Origin: Alishewanella longhuensis
Lineage (GTDB): Bacteria > Pseudomonadota > Gammaproteobacteria > Enterobacterales > Alteromonadaceae
Reading direction: 5' to 3'
Length of the DNA stretch: 64,000 nucleotides
NCBI RefSeq assembly: GCF_014653435.1
Contig: NZ_BNAO01000005.1
Span: forward strand, 216,920-280,919
In this document: piece by piece, positions 35,596-44,331 of the stretch
How positions within the stretch are numbered: the first letter of the stretch is position 1
Layout of the letters: each line of letters begins with the position of its first letter
The notes under the pieces: model-generated
The model's database searches: none
What the model was told of the DNA's origin: nothing
The model's input: the letters and a program-made list of their open reading frames with translations, nothing else
Made by a program: the position numbers and the translations under genes

Positions 35596-36717
35596 ATGAA
35601 AAAACTCGTAATACTAAGTGCATTATTTTTGTCTGCTTGTAGCCAGTTACCGCACCTTGGTGCAGACAAATCTACACCGTTAAAAACCGATGCCATGCCA
35701 ACACCTGCGGTGCCAGTACCGGCTCCGGTTGAAGATGCCAACGAAGTGGCCAACAATGACACCACTGTCGCGATGGCTACCGATTTTGAACATATTTTTA
35801 TCGACAGCGATATGACTTTTGAGGGCGTTTTACCCTGTGCTGATTGCCCGGGAATAAACTACCATATTAACTTGTACCGCGATGGTCGCTTTGAGGCTCG
35901 CCAGGAGTATTTAGAGCGTGGCCAAGTACAGCTAATCACTGGCAGTTGGTTACTGGACAAGCGCACGCTTCATTTGGTCAATCAGCAAAGCACCTTGCCG
36001 GTATTTCATTTTCGGAGTAACCGCCAGTTAGTAATGACCGATTTATCGGGTAAGCCTATTCTATCGTCGGATGCTTATCAACTAAACCGGCAGGACAGTG
36101 TTAGGAAAATTGATCAACGTCAGCCGATGCTCGGTATGTACCAGTTAAGAAATAATCAGGCAACTTTTATACAGTGTCAAAGCGGTGAAAGCTTACCCGT
36201 TGCTAACACACAAAACCATCTGCCAATGATGCGTTTGTATCAGCAAGATCCGCGTTTTAATAATAAAGCCGTTATTACCACTTTAGTGGGTAGAAAGGCC
36301 GCAGATCAGAATGGCATCGATACACTCTATGTCGATAAATTCGAGCAATTTTGGCCTAACGCGACCTGCCCGGATCAATTTGCCCAGAAAAAACTGCAAG
36401 GTATCGTTTGGCGTGCCGAGAAAGTGGCAGACCGCTATGTCCCGCATCAGTTAAATGTGCGACTAATTTTTGATAAAGACAAGTTATACGGCTTTAGTGG
36501 CTGCAATAACTTTAATGCCAGCTATCAGCAACGCGCCAATACCATTAGCGTACAGCAATTGGCCAGTACCCGTAAGTTTTGTGCCGAAGCCAGTGGCATA
36601 GAGCAGCAGTTTACTGAAAAACTGCAACAAGCTGATCGCGCTGAAGTGAATGCCGATAAATTACAGTTGTTTTATAACAATCAGGTAATTTTAGAGTTAG
36701 TGCCGGCATTAAACTAA
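35596..36717 (+). CDS. Lipoprotein with NlpE-like and META domains
   Basis: A 373-residue predicted lipoprotein. The lipobox LSAC puts the lipidated Cys at residue 15, with Ser at +2 suggesting outer-membrane sorting. A proline/alanine-rich linker follows, then an NlpE-like domain with GVLPCADCPGINYHINLYRDG (CxxC as in copper/envelope-stress NlpE) at about 75-95, and a C-terminal META (HslJ-like) domain with LIFDKDKLYGFSGCNNFNASY near 296-316. NlpE senses surface contact and envelope stress through Cpx in E. coli; whether this fusion does so is unknown. The start at 35596 has AGGAA upstream. Confidence 0.78.
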   Translation: MKKLVILSALFLSACSQLPHLGADKSTPLKTDAMPTPAVPVPAPVEDANEVANNDTTVAMATDFEHIFIDSDMTFEGVLPCADCPGINYHINLYRDGRFEARQEYLERGQVQLITGSWLLDKRTLHLVNQQSTLPVFHFRSNRQLVMTDLSGKPILSSDAYQLNRQDSVRKIDQRQPMLGMYQLRNNQATFIQCQSGESLPVANTQNHLPMMRLYQQDPRFNNKAVITTLVGRKAADQNGIDTLYVDKFEQFWPNATCPDQFAQKKLQGIVWRAEKVADRYVPHQLNVRLIFDKDKLYGFSGCNNFNASYQQRANTISVQQLASTRKFCAEASGIEQQFTEKLQQADRAEVNADKLQLFYNNQVILELVPALN

Positions 36718-36729
36718 GCACCTAAAAAG

Positions 36730-36752
36730 ACCACCGCAAGGTGGTTTTTTTT
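36730..36752 (+). terminator. Intrinsic terminator after the NlpE-META gene
   Basis: ACCACC-GCAA-GGTGGT followed by a run of T. The core CCACCGCAAGGTGG (36731-36744) recurs in inverted orientation at 37751-37764. Confidence 0.85.
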
Positions 36753-36833
36753 AGGTGTCGTCTCTCAGGGGTTGACCTTTGTGTTCCCTTTAGCGAGTAT
36801 CCTAGGGTTTATACCAAAGGATCTCGGCAAGCT

Positions 36834-37658
36834 ATGATGCAATTAATAATGCTATCTTTGTTAATCTTATGCGCTTTTTCTGCCACAGCGCATTCCTGCC
36901 CAACTAGCTATTCACATTATATAAAAAATTTAAATACCTACTTACAGGATGACATAACAGGTTTAGACAACATAACTAAAGAATTCAATACGTGTTACCT
37001 GTTAAGAGAAGCCCTTGATGATGGAACGCTCTTACACCTGGAGTACCTGCGTAATGTTGCATATATGACAGGTGAGCATAGCGTTATAGCAGATGCTAAG
37101 CATATTTTTTTAACATTATCGGCATCGGAAGGATCTCAGGAAAAATACAAAAAGCTGCTTGATATTGCACTCTTATACCGAGATTTCGACTTTGCCAGAG
37201 CAATAAAGGATAAATATACTACTGACCGAGAAATACCGCCTAATCTGACTTACCTCCACCCTAGGAATCTCCTTGTAAATACAGACAACGGCTGGCAATG
37301 GATCGGGTTTACTTTCCCAGAAGGTGGCCACATTGTCGTAGTTGGTAATGAATTTTGCGCCTTTTCTCACGCTTTCCATCAATTCTTACAAACTGCAGAA
37401 AATACAAATCCTTTATTGGCTAAAAAAGTCACTTGGATTTCTCCAATAGATTTGGAATTTGAAACAGGCACATTAATTAACGACATATACCGAACTGCAG
37501 AATGGCCTGAGATTGATGTTTGGGAAACGCCGAGCATCTATTTTTATTATAACGGCAAATTAGTCTCAAAGATGCTTGGGTGGCCTAATACCGGTAAACG
37601 TGATGAGTTCCTAGCGCATTTATCAGAAATTGGCCTAACTATGTTACCCGAGCAGTAG
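36834..37658 (+). CDS. Exported protein with a thioredoxin-like domain
   Basis: A 274-residue protein with a signal peptide (MMQLIMLSLLILCAFSATAHS). Residues 20-150 are helical with repeats of no clear family. The C-terminal part resembles a thioredoxin fold: strand HIVVVGNEFCAFSHAFHQFL with a single Cys where CxxC would be, then TPSIYFYYNGKLVSKMLGWP with a cis-proline position. A one-Cys site would make it a binding or monothiol protein, not a disulfide oxidase. The gene is visibly more AT-rich than its neighbours and sits between inverted copies of one terminator core. The start at 36834 is used since the frame upstream from 36741 begins inside the terminator. Confidence 0.6.
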   Translation: MMQLIMLSLLILCAFSATAHSCPTSYSHYIKNLNTYLQDDITGLDNITKEFNTCYLLREALDDGTLLHLEYLRNVAYMTGEHSVIADAKHIFLTLSASEGSQEKYKKLLDIALLYRDFDFARAIKDKYTTDREIPPNLTYLHPRNLLVNTDNGWQWIGFTFPEGGHIVVVGNEFCAFSHAFHQFLQTAENTNPLLAKKVTWISPIDLEFETGTLINDIYRTAEWPEIDVWETPSIYFYYNGKLVSKMLGWPNTGKRDEFLAHLSEIGLTMLPEQ

Positions 37659-37743
37659 CATATAGCTAGCGCACTCTCTAAAGGTTGTGCAAGAGTAGGT
37701 TATAAACATAACGTAGCACAGCCCTCTTCCTGGCTGCAGGCAT

Positions 37744-37772
37744 AAAAAAACCACCTTGCGGTGGTTTTTTAT
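37744..37772. terminator. Bidirectional terminator between the exported protein and rplT
   Basis: AAAAAAACCACC-TTGC-GGTGGTTTTTT; A and T tracts on both sides let it serve the rplT operon and the convergent gene. Its core is the exact reverse complement of the one at 36731-36744. Confidence 0.85.
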
Positions 37773-37783
37773 GCTTAGCGCTA

Positions 37784-38140
37784 TTAAACTAAAGCTTGTT
37801 TTGCTTTTGCTACGATAGCAGTAAAAGCAGCTTTGTCATATACAGCGATGTCAGCCAGGATCTTACGGTCGATTTCAATTGAAGCCTTTTTCAGACCTGC
37901 AATTAAACGGCTGTAAGATAAACCGTTCATCCGTGACGCTGCGTTGATACGCGCGATCCACAGTTGACGGAACTGACGCTTACGCTGACGACGGTCACGG
38001 TAAGCATATTGGCCGGCTTTAATAACGGCCTGGAAAGCAACCCGGTAAACACGACTGCGGGCACCGTAGTAACCTTTAGCCTGTTTTAAGACCTTCTTGT
38101 GGCGCGCGTGCGCCGTGACACCACGTTTAACTCTTGGCAT
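37784..38140 (-). CDS. rplT: Ribosomal protein L20
   Basis: A 118-residue 50S protein needed for early assembly and, in E. coli, repressor of its own operon. [30 protein letters not shown] and [21 protein letters not shown] are conserved. It follows rpmI by 17 bases. The first 60 residues are very basic and bind 23S rRNA. Confidence 0.98.
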   Translation of the reverse strand: MPRVKRGVTAHARHKKVLKQAKGYYGARSRVYRVAFQAVIKAGQYAYRDRRQRKRQFRQLWIARINAASRMNGLSYSRLIAGLKKASIEIDRKILADIAVYDKAAFTAIVAKAKQALV

Positions 38141-38157
38141 TTCTGTCTCCTAATGAC

Positions 38158-38355
38158 TTATGCGTACGGCATGCAACGGACTAAGCCGGCAATATCCACT
38201 TTAGCGACTAAGGTTTTTGGACCTAACTGACGCTTACGCTTAGAAGACTTCTTCGTCAGGATATGGCGAAGGTGTGATTGCTTACGTTTAAAGTTACCAG
38301 AAGCAGTCTTTTTAAAACGCTTCGCGGCACCTTTATTGGTTTTCATCTTAGGCAT
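38158..38355 (-). CDS. rpmI: Ribosomal protein L35
   Basis: A 65-residue basic 50S protein with the usual [20 protein letters not shown] start and a [18 protein letters not shown] centre. It lies between infC and rplT in the standard order. A hairpin terminator in the infC-rpmI gap (38403) probably reduces read-through from infC. Confidence 0.98.
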   Translation of the reverse strand: MPKMKTNKGAAKRFKKTASGNFKRKQSHLRHILTKKSSKRKRQLGPKTLVAKVDIAGLVRCMPYA

Positions 38356-38402
38356 AGTATTTAAACTCGCATTGTTAAGTTACAACGAATAATAAGGCGT
38401 TA

Positions 38403-38430
38403 AAAAACTGCGGCTTGCCGCAGTTTTTTA
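38403..38430 (-). terminator. Terminator or attenuator between infC and rpmI
   Basis: A perfect 12-bp hairpin AAAAAACTGCGG/CCGCAGTTTTTT with a 4-base loop. In the minus-strand transcript it ends in six U. Since rpmI and rplT follow, it is likely partial or regulated. Confidence 0.7.
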
Positions 38431-38446
38431 CACTTGTAGGCGCTTA

Positions 38447-38989
38447 TTACTTCTTATTTGGGGCCAGCATCATAATCATCTGACGACCTTCCACCCGGTT
38501 AGGGAAAGATTCGCAGATGGCGATATCAGACAGATCCTCTTTGATTCGAGTCAACATCTCAATACCGATTTCCTGATGCGCCATTTCACGACCACGATAG
38601 CGCAGCGTTACTTTAGCTTTGTCACCCTCTTCAATGAAGCGACGCAGGTTGCGTAGTTTTACCTGGTAATCGCCTTCATCAGTTCCAGGCCGGAATTTTA
38701 TTTCCTTAATCTGGATCTGTTTTTGCTTCTTTTTCTGCTCTTTAAGAGCCTTGCTCTTTTCGAACAGGAACTTACCGTAGTCCATCAACTTACAAACTGG
38801 TGGTTCAGCTGTAGGGCTAATTTCTACTAAATCAGCACCCGCCTCTTCCGCTAACCGAATTGCTTCTGTCGTCGTAACGACACCCAGCTGTTCACCTTCC
38901 ATACCAATTAATCGTACCTCAGGTAGATTAATTTCTTCATTTATCCTATTAGGACGGTTGGCCGGTAATGTTTTCTTTCCTACTTTAAT
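38447..38989 (-). CDS. infC: Translation initiation factor IF-3 (AUU start)
   Basis: A 180-residue factor that keeps the 30S subunit free and checks the start codon. The frame has no ATG near the true N-terminus; the conserved [11 protein letters not shown] and [12 protein letters not shown] lie upstream of the first ATG (38902). An ATT at 38989-38987 with GGAGGAA just upstream gives the standard 180 residues and matches the AUU start known for infC, by which IF-3 represses its own translation. [21 protein letters not shown] is the linker; [18 protein letters not shown] and [10 protein letters not shown] are C-domain motifs. Confidence 0.95.
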   Translation of the reverse strand: MKVGKKTLPANRPNRINEEINLPEVRLIGMEGEQLGVVTTTEAIRLAEEAGADLVEISPTAEPPVCKLMDYGKFLFEKSKALKEQKKKQKQIQIKEIKFRPGTDEGDYQVKLRNLRRFIEEGDKAKVTLRYRGREMAHQEIGIEMLTRIKEDLSDIAICESFPNRVEGRQMIMMLAPNKK

Positions 38990-39026
38990 AGTATGTTCCT
39001 CCGAAAAATTTTCTGTTCACTAACGC

Positions 39027-40937
39027 CTATACCCGGTTTTTGATTTCAAGCAGCAGTTTTTCAACAAAGCTGGCAACTGGCATCTTGCCTAAATCTTCAG
39101 CTTTGCGTGTTCTTACTGCAATATCACCTGCTTCGACTTCTTTATCACCGACGACAACGAGGTACGGAATACGCTTTAATGTGTGCTCGCGGATTTTAAA
39201 GCCTATCTTCTCATTTCTCAAGTCACTTATTGCTCTAATTCCGTGAGATTTGAAAGTTTTTACCAATTCTTGTACATATTCGGCCTGATTATCGGTAATA
39301 TTCATCACCACCACCTGCGTTGGTGCTAACCAGGCAGGGAAAAAACCGGCGTACTCTTCAATCAGAATACCGATAAAACGCTCCAGCGATCCTAAGATAG
39401 CACGGTGAATCATCACCGGTACTTGCTTATCGCCACTTTCGGCGACATAACTGGCACCTAAACGACCGGGTAGCGCAAAATCGAGCTGTACAGTACCACA
39501 TTGCCAGGCGCGGTTTAAGCAATCGTGTAAAGTAAATTCAATCTTCGGACCATAAAAGGCACCTTCGCCGGGCTGCAGCTCGTAAGCGATGTCGTTCGCA
39601 TGTAACGCATCCATTAGCCCTTGCTCAGCACGGTCCCAAATTTCATCTGAACCGATGCGCTGTGCCGGCCGGGTTGAGAGCTTCACTTTAATATCTTTAA
39701 AACCGAAGGTGCTGTAGGTATCAAACACCATCTTGATACATTTGGTCACTTCAGCCGGCACTTGCTCTTCAGTACAGAAGATATGGGCATCATCCTGCGT
39801 AAAACCCCGTACCCGCATTAAACCGTGTAAACCACCTGAGGGTTCATTACGGTGACAGCAACCAAATTCGGCCATCCGCAGGGGTAAGTCGCGGTAAGAC
39901 TTTAAACCCTGGTTAAAAATTTGCACATGGCCTGGGCAGTTCATTGGCTTAATGGCGTATTCGCGATGCTCAGACTGGGTAGTGAACATATTATCGGCAT
40001 ACTTTTCCCAGTGCCCCGACTTTTCCCAGAGCACGCGATCCATCATTAATGGGCCTTTCACTTCGTCGTAGTCGTACTCGCCCAGTTTTTCACGGACAAA
40101 ACTTTCTAACTCGCGGAAAATGGTCCAGCCATCGTTGTGCCAGAACACCATACCCGGTGCTTCTTCCTGCCAGTGGAATAAGCCCAGCGCCTTACCGATT
40201 TTACGGTGATCGCGCTTCTCGGCCTCTTCTAGCTGCAGTAAATAACCCGCTAACTGCTTTTTATCCGCCCAAGCGGTGCCGTAAATACGTTGCAGCATTT
40301 TGTTTTTTGAGTCGCCACGCCAATAGGCACCGGCCACTTTCATAATTTTAAAGTGCTGGCAGAAACGCATATTAGGTACATGCGGGCCACGACACATATC
40401 GGTATATTCTTCGTGGTGATACAGTGCAGGCATACTATCACGTGGGATATTTTGCTCTAAAATTTCCTGCTTGTAGCTTTCGCCACGGCTATTAAAGGTA
40501 TCCCAGGCTTCTTGCCAGCTTACCTTTTTCTTAATAACGTCGTATTCGGTTTTTGCCAGTTCCAGCATGCGGGCTTCTAATACGGCTAAATCGTCCGTAC
40601 TGATCGGGCGGTCTAAATCGACATCATAGTAAAACCCATTGTCGATCACCGGGCCTATCGCCATTTTCACATTAGGCCATAATTGCTTAATGGCATGACC
40701 TAACAAGTGGGCGCATGAGTGACGTAAAATCTCTAAGCCTTCAGCATCTTTGCTGGTAACAATACTTAAGGTCGCGTCTTGTTCAATCAACTCGCAGGCA
40801 TCAACCAGCTCGCCATTCACCTTACCGGCAATGGTGGCTTTGGCTAAACCGGGGCCGATATCTTTGGCCACATCTAAAATAGAAACTGCATGATCAAAAG
40901 CGCGCTGGCTGCCGTCTGGCAGAGTAATAACTGGCAT
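39027..40937 (-). CDS. thrS: Threonyl-tRNA synthetase
   Basis: A 636-residue class II synthetase. The TGS domain is at residues 1-62, the editing domain with [14 protein letters not shown] near 73-86 (HxxxH) follows, then the catalytic domain with [11 protein letters not shown] (zinc Cys), [17 protein letters not shown] (motif 2), and motif 3 [21 protein letters not shown], and the C-terminal anticodon-binding domain. It leads the thrS-infC-rpmI-rplT operon. A leader hairpin resembling the tRNA-Thr anticodon arm lies at 41023-41043. Confidence 0.98.
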   Translation of the reverse strand: MPVITLPDGSQRAFDHAVSILDVAKDIGPGLAKATIAGKVNGELVDACELIEQDATLSIVTSKDAEGLEILRHSCAHLLGHAIKQLWPNVKMAIGPVIDNGFYYDVDLDRPISTDDLAVLEARMLELAKTEYDVIKKKVSWQEAWDTFNSRGESYKQEILEQNIPRDSMPALYHHEEYTDMCRGPHVPNMRFCQHFKIMKVAGAYWRGDSKNKMLQRIYGTAWADKKQLAGYLLQLEEAEKRDHRKIGKALGLFHWQEEAPGMVFWHNDGWTIFRELESFVREKLGEYDYDEVKGPLMMDRVLWEKSGHWEKYADNMFTTQSEHREYAIKPMNCPGHVQIFNQGLKSYRDLPLRMAEFGCCHRNEPSGGLHGLMRVRGFTQDDAHIFCTEEQVPAEVTKCIKMVFDTYSTFGFKDIKVKLSTRPAQRIGSDEIWDRAEQGLMDALHANDIAYELQPGEGAFYGPKIEFTLHDCLNRAWQCGTVQLDFALPGRLGASYVAESGDKQVPVMIHRAILGSLERFIGILIEEYAGFFPAWLAPTQVVVMNITDNQAEYVQELVKTFKSHGIRAISDLRNEKIGFKIREHTLKRIPYLVVVGDKEVEAGDIAVRTRKAEDLGKMPVASFVEKLLLEIKNRV

Positions 40938-41022
40938 GATAAATCCTTATACAGTGGTGGCCCAAACCAAGGGTCACTTGTTTCATTAAAGTAGGGTAAT
41001 TCAGAACCTTGCTGTGCAGTTA

Positions 41023-41043
41023 ATGGCTTACACGAAAAGCCAT
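41023..41043 (-). promoter_or_regulatory. thrS leader hairpin mimicking the tRNA-Thr anticodon arm
   Basis: In the minus-strand RNA, AUGGCUU and AAGCCAU form a perfect 7-bp stem around a 7-base loop UUCGUGU. The loop size equals an anticodon loop and its middle CGU is a threonine anticodon. An outer GCAG/CUGC stem extends it. It lies 86-106 bases before the thrS ATG. E. coli ThrRS represses its own mRNA by binding such mimics; the same mechanism is inferred here. Confidence 0.6.
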
Positions 41044-41104
41044 CTGCAGAACGTTGGCGACTGAAGCGAATTCTTGAAATGAAAAACGCGGCGCTATACT
41101 AACA

Positions 41105-41650
41105 CTAAGCGCCCGGGCTTACCAGACAACGACAGGCTTTGCTTTCGCCATTTAACCACAAACCTTCCAATTGGGTTTGCCGGGAAATCAACCCGGTAAG
41201 AAAGCTATTATTGGTGCTACATAAAGGCCCGCTGGCATAAGGGCCGGCATAAATAAGTTTACCATGATCAAACAGCAGCACCGCCGGTACCGCAGGTAAC
41301 GTAAAACCCGCAGCGATTAACTCTGCCGCCGAACGATAAATTTGTTGCTCAGCAGGTAATTGGTAAAGCTCGCGGAACAGGCTGGCATGCGATTTTGCCA
41401 AACGCGAGCAGCCACAGTTTTTATCCAGCACATGCACCACTTGCCAACCCGCTACTTCAGGGATTGCCAACTGCGACAGCCTTATGCCTGCAGAATCAAA
41501 GCGCCATAGCTGCTTATCATCGAAGGTACCATAGTGGGCGAAACCAAAGCGGTACAGCAGTATGCTGCTAAAAATTAGCCAGGCAAAAAAGAGTAGCAAC
41601 GCAGCCACTAAACGTTGGCGTGGATTAACTGAAAAAATGGTGTGCTCCAT
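41105..41650 (-). CDS. DUF6436-like membrane-anchored protein with thioredoxin-type fold
   Basis: A 181-residue protein with one N-terminal helix (residues 14-34) and a periplasmic domain. VVHVLDKNCGCSRLAKSH places a CxC pair after a strand as in a thioredoxin-like fold, and VPAVLLFDHGKLIYAGPYASG looks like the cis-Pro region and following strand. The C-terminus has another CRC. I believe it belongs to the family named DUF6436 in Alteromonadales, but that is from memory. The role is unknown; redox or metal binding is possible. Confidence 0.6.
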   Translation of the reverse strand: MEHTIFSVNPRQRLVAALLLFFAWLIFSSILLYRFGFAHYGTFDDKQLWRFDSAGIRLSQLAIPEVAGWQVVHVLDKNCGCSRLAKSHASLFRELYQLPAEQQIYRSAAELIAAGFTLPAVPAVLLFDHGKLIYAGPYASGPLCSTNNSFLTGLISRQTQLEGLWLNGESKACRCLVSPGA

Positions 41651-41769
41651 TTAAGGACGTGGCAATGCAGCTAGTATACAAAAATATACTGCGCACAGTT
41701 TGCCCGAAATCAAGGAAATTTTACGATTATCCACCATACTAAAGGGGCTAAACAAAAAGGATAGCACTT

Positions 41770-42630
41770 ATGTGGCAAATTATCGCAGAGCATATCAGCC
41801 GTGAATTAGACATTGAATTTCAAGTAGAACAAAAAACCACGCTCAGTGGCAGCACTGTTAATATCGCCCACCTGATTTCAGGAAATGGCTACCAGTTTTT
41901 TGTGAAATTGAATCAACGAGAGCGGTTAGATCAATTTGAAAATGAACAATGGTCACTACAGAAGCTGGCACAATATTCCAGCTTGCGAATACCCAAGGTG
42001 ATTTGCTGCGGTCAGACACTCGATAAGGCCTTCCTGGTGTTGGAATACTTACCGATACAACCAGAGAGCTCCGAAGGTTGGGTAAGTTTAGGCCAACAAT
42101 TAGCAGAAATGCATCAACGCCATGATCAAGCCATGTTTGGTTTTGACTGGGACAATCAACTGGGGCTAAATACCCAACCAAACCAATGGCAAGGTAACTG
42201 GAGTACTTTTTTTGCTGAACAGCGCCTAGGTTGGCAACTGCAATTACTTGAAGAACAGGGCTTTGGTTTTGGCAATATCGACGTGCTCGTCGAACAATGC
42301 CGGCAACGGCTGGCCTCACACAAACCTAAACCTAGTTTAGTACATGGCGACTTTTGGCGCGGTAATGTAGGTTTTCTGGCTGAGACCCCGGTAATATTTG
42401 ATCCAGCCTGCTATTTTGGTGATCGGGAAACAGATATTGCTTGTAGTAGCCTATATGGTCGCTTTCCAGAGAGCTTTTACCAAAGTTATCAACGTTGTTA
42501 TCCATTAGACGACGGTTTCAGCGAACGTAAGGCACTGTATAATCTATATCATGTTCTTAATCACGCTCATCAGTTTCGCGGTAGCTACTTAATACAGGCT
42601 CAGGAACTGATTAAACAGCTTTTTCATTAA
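41770..42630 (+). CDS. Fructosamine kinase family protein
   Basis: A 286-residue small-molecule kinase with a protein-kinase-like fold; family members phosphorylate fructosamines or ribulosamines on glycated amines. ISGNGYQFFVKLN holds the ATP-binding Lys near residue 49, LVLEYLP is the hinge, SLVHGDFWRGNVGF near 193-206 is the catalytic loop with HGD, and VIFDPACYFGDRETDIA the metal-binding part. It matches the E. coli YniA group. folM follows after 10 bases. Confidence 0.87.
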   Translation: MWQIIAEHISRELDIEFQVEQKTTLSGSTVNIAHLISGNGYQFFVKLNQRERLDQFENEQWSLQKLAQYSSLRIPKVICCGQTLDKAFLVLEYLPIQPESSEGWVSLGQQLAEMHQRHDQAMFGFDWDNQLGLNTQPNQWQGNWSTFFAEQRLGWQLQLLEEQGFGFGNIDVLVEQCRQRLASHKPKPSLVHGDFWRGNVGFLAETPVIFDPACYFGDRETDIACSSLYGRFPESFYQSYQRCYPLDDGFSERKALYNLYHVLNHAHQFRGSYLIQAQELIKQLFH

Positions 42631-42640
42631 AAGGAACCGC

Positions 42641-43393
42641 ATGACACTTTCTGATGCCCCGGTGGCGCTGGTAACAGGCAGCGCGCTGCGCCTGGGCCGG
42701 CAAATGATTATTAGCCTGCATCAACAAGGCTACAGAGTTATTGTACATTATCATCGCTCCGCTTCGGCAGCCGCAGATTTAGCTGACGAACTTAATCTAC
42801 TGCGTCCTGGCAGTGCCGCTACCTTAGCTGCCAACCTGAATGATGATTTAGCCATAGTGCCTATGGCAACTCAGGCGCTGGGTTATTTTGGCCGGATAGA
42901 TTTACTGATAAATAATGCCTCAAGTTTTTACCCAACACCAATAGCTTATGCGAGTTTAGCGCACTGGGAAGACTTGTTCGGCTCTAATGTCAAAGCCCCC
43001 TATTTTCTGAGCAAAGCCTTAGCGCCGGAACTGGCAAAACGTCGGGGCTGCATTATCAATATGGTAGATATCCACGCCGACAAGCCCTTAGCTGAACATA
43101 GCATCTACTGCATGGCCAAAGCGGCGCTAAACATGATGACGAAAGCCTTAGCCAGAGAGTTAGCGCCTGATGTACGGGTAAATGGCATAGCGCCAGGGGC
43201 GATACTGTGGCCAAGCCAGGACTTACCGGAGAGCGATAAAGCGGCCGTGTTAGCGCAGGTGCCTATGCAGCGGCTTGGCGATCCAACCGATATTGCCAAT
43301 ACTATGCTATTTTTAGCAAAGGCTCCCTACGTTACCGGCCAAATTGTTGCAGTGGATGGTGGCCGCAGTTTAGGTGGGGCCAATAAAGCGTAA
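42641..43393 (+). CDS. folM: Pteridine reductase, short-chain dehydrogenase family
   Basis: A 250-residue SDR enzyme. The cofactor motif is TGSALRLGRQ at residues 12-21, with Arg in place of the second Gly of TGxxxGxG; this TGxxxRxG form marks pteridine reductases and FolM (dihydromonapterin/dihydrofolate reductase). LINNASSFYPTP, and the catalytic YCMAKAALN (Tyr and Lys near 157 and 161) are present, with Asp in place of the usual Ser in NMVDIHADKPL, as in PTR1-like enzymes. Likely translation-coupled to the upstream kinase. Confidence 0.85.
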   Translation: MTLSDAPVALVTGSALRLGRQMIISLHQQGYRVIVHYHRSASAAADLADELNLLRPGSAATLAANLNDDLAIVPMATQALGYFGRIDLLINNASSFYPTPIAYASLAHWEDLFGSNVKAPYFLSKALAPELAKRRGCIINMVDIHADKPLAEHSIYCMAKAALNMMTKALARELAPDVRVNGIAPGAILWPSQDLPESDKAAVLAQVPMQRLGDPTDIANTMLFLAKAPYVTGQIVAVDGGRSLGGANKA

Positions 43394-43450
43394 AGCGCGC
43401 TGCGCGAAGATATCGCTGATATCTTTGGCTTAAGGGCGCAGGAGGTAACA

Positions 43451-43651
43451 ATGAAACCGATTTTCCAAAGCGTCAATTGTCCATTTTGTGGCTATCCAAC
43501 CGATATTTGCATTGAAGCCAGTGAAGAAGATCAAGACTATGTAGAGGATTGCAGCAATTGCTGCAATCCCATGCATATCAGGGTACACAAAGATGATCTA
43601 CAGCACCGGGTACAGATTTTTGTTGATGCCGATGATGAACAATATTACTGA
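43451..43651 (+). CDS. CPXCG motif-containing small cysteine-rich protein
   Basis: A 66-residue protein with CPFCGYPTDICIE and DCSNCCNPMHI; the paired CxxC motifs likely hold zinc. The family, named for its CPxCG motif, is widespread in proteobacteria and uncharacterised. AGGAGG lies before the ATG. Its end overlaps the end of ribE by 7 bases in convergent orientation. Confidence 0.85.
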   Translation: MKPIFQSVNCPFCGYPTDICIEASEEDQDYVEDCSNCCNPMHIRVHKDDLQHRVQIFVDADDEQYY

Positions 43652-44268
43652 GCAGCAAAGCGATCGGCTAATAGCCGCTCCACAGTTCGAATGATCGTTA
43701 CGGTCTGCTGATCTAATTCGATATTGAGTTTATCCCCCACTACCTTAGTACCTAAGGTAGTGATGGCCAGCGTTTCAGGGATTAAATACAAACTAAAGCC
43801 GTCGGCTGTGACGTCACCAACAGTTAAACTACAACCTTCAACCGCAATAAACCCTTTGGGCTGGATATACGCTAACAGAGCTGCATCAACCTTTAGCTGT
43901 AAGGTGCAGTTTTGGGCGTCTTTTGCCACGGCTACCAATTCTGCAGTCCCCTGAATATGCCCAGATACTATATGACCACCGACTTCATCGCCAAAACGGA
44001 GCGAACGCTCCAGATTTACCTGACTGCCCTGTTGCAGCAACCCTAAATTGGTTTTCGCTAAAGTTTCAGCTATTACATCAAAACACACCCAACCCGCCGC
44101 ACTATCAAAATCGGTAGCCGTTAAGCAAACCCCGTTAATCGCCACACTGGCGCCGCGCTGTAATTGCTGTAAATAGTCAGGTGCTAGCTGCACAGTTAAA
44201 CGCCGTAAACCGGCTAAATCGTTAATTTGACTAATAGTCGCGGTGCTTTGCACTATTCCAGTAAACAT
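43645..44268 (-). CDS. ribE: Riboflavin synthase alpha chain
   Basis: A 207-residue enzyme that turns two 6,7-dimethyl-8-ribityllumazines into riboflavin. Two tandem lumazine-binding barrels are visible: MFTGIVQSTATI with INGVCLTATDF, and VGGHIVSGHIQGTA with AVEGCSLTVGDV. No FMN riboswitch is present; the upstream region is shared with norM, which diverges. Confidence 0.95.
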   Translation of the reverse strand: MFTGIVQSTATISQINDLAGLRRLTVQLAPDYLQQLQRGASVAINGVCLTATDFDSAAGWVCFDVIAETLAKTNLGLLQQGSQVNLERSLRFGDEVGGHIVSGHIQGTAELVAVAKDAQNCTLQLKVDAALLAYIQPKGFIAVEGCSLTVGDVTADGFSLYLIPETLAITTLGTKVVGDKLNIELDQQTVTIIRTVERLLADRFAAQ

Positions 44269-44331
44269 AAAACCTCAAATGTGTTAAATTGCGCGTCTGT
44301 TGTTAGCGTTTTAAACTCAAGAACGGCGACC

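Noticed and set aside
43645-44331. FMN riboswitch upstream of ribE
   Set aside because: The space before ribE is only about 60 bases and contains none of the conserved FMN-switch sequence.
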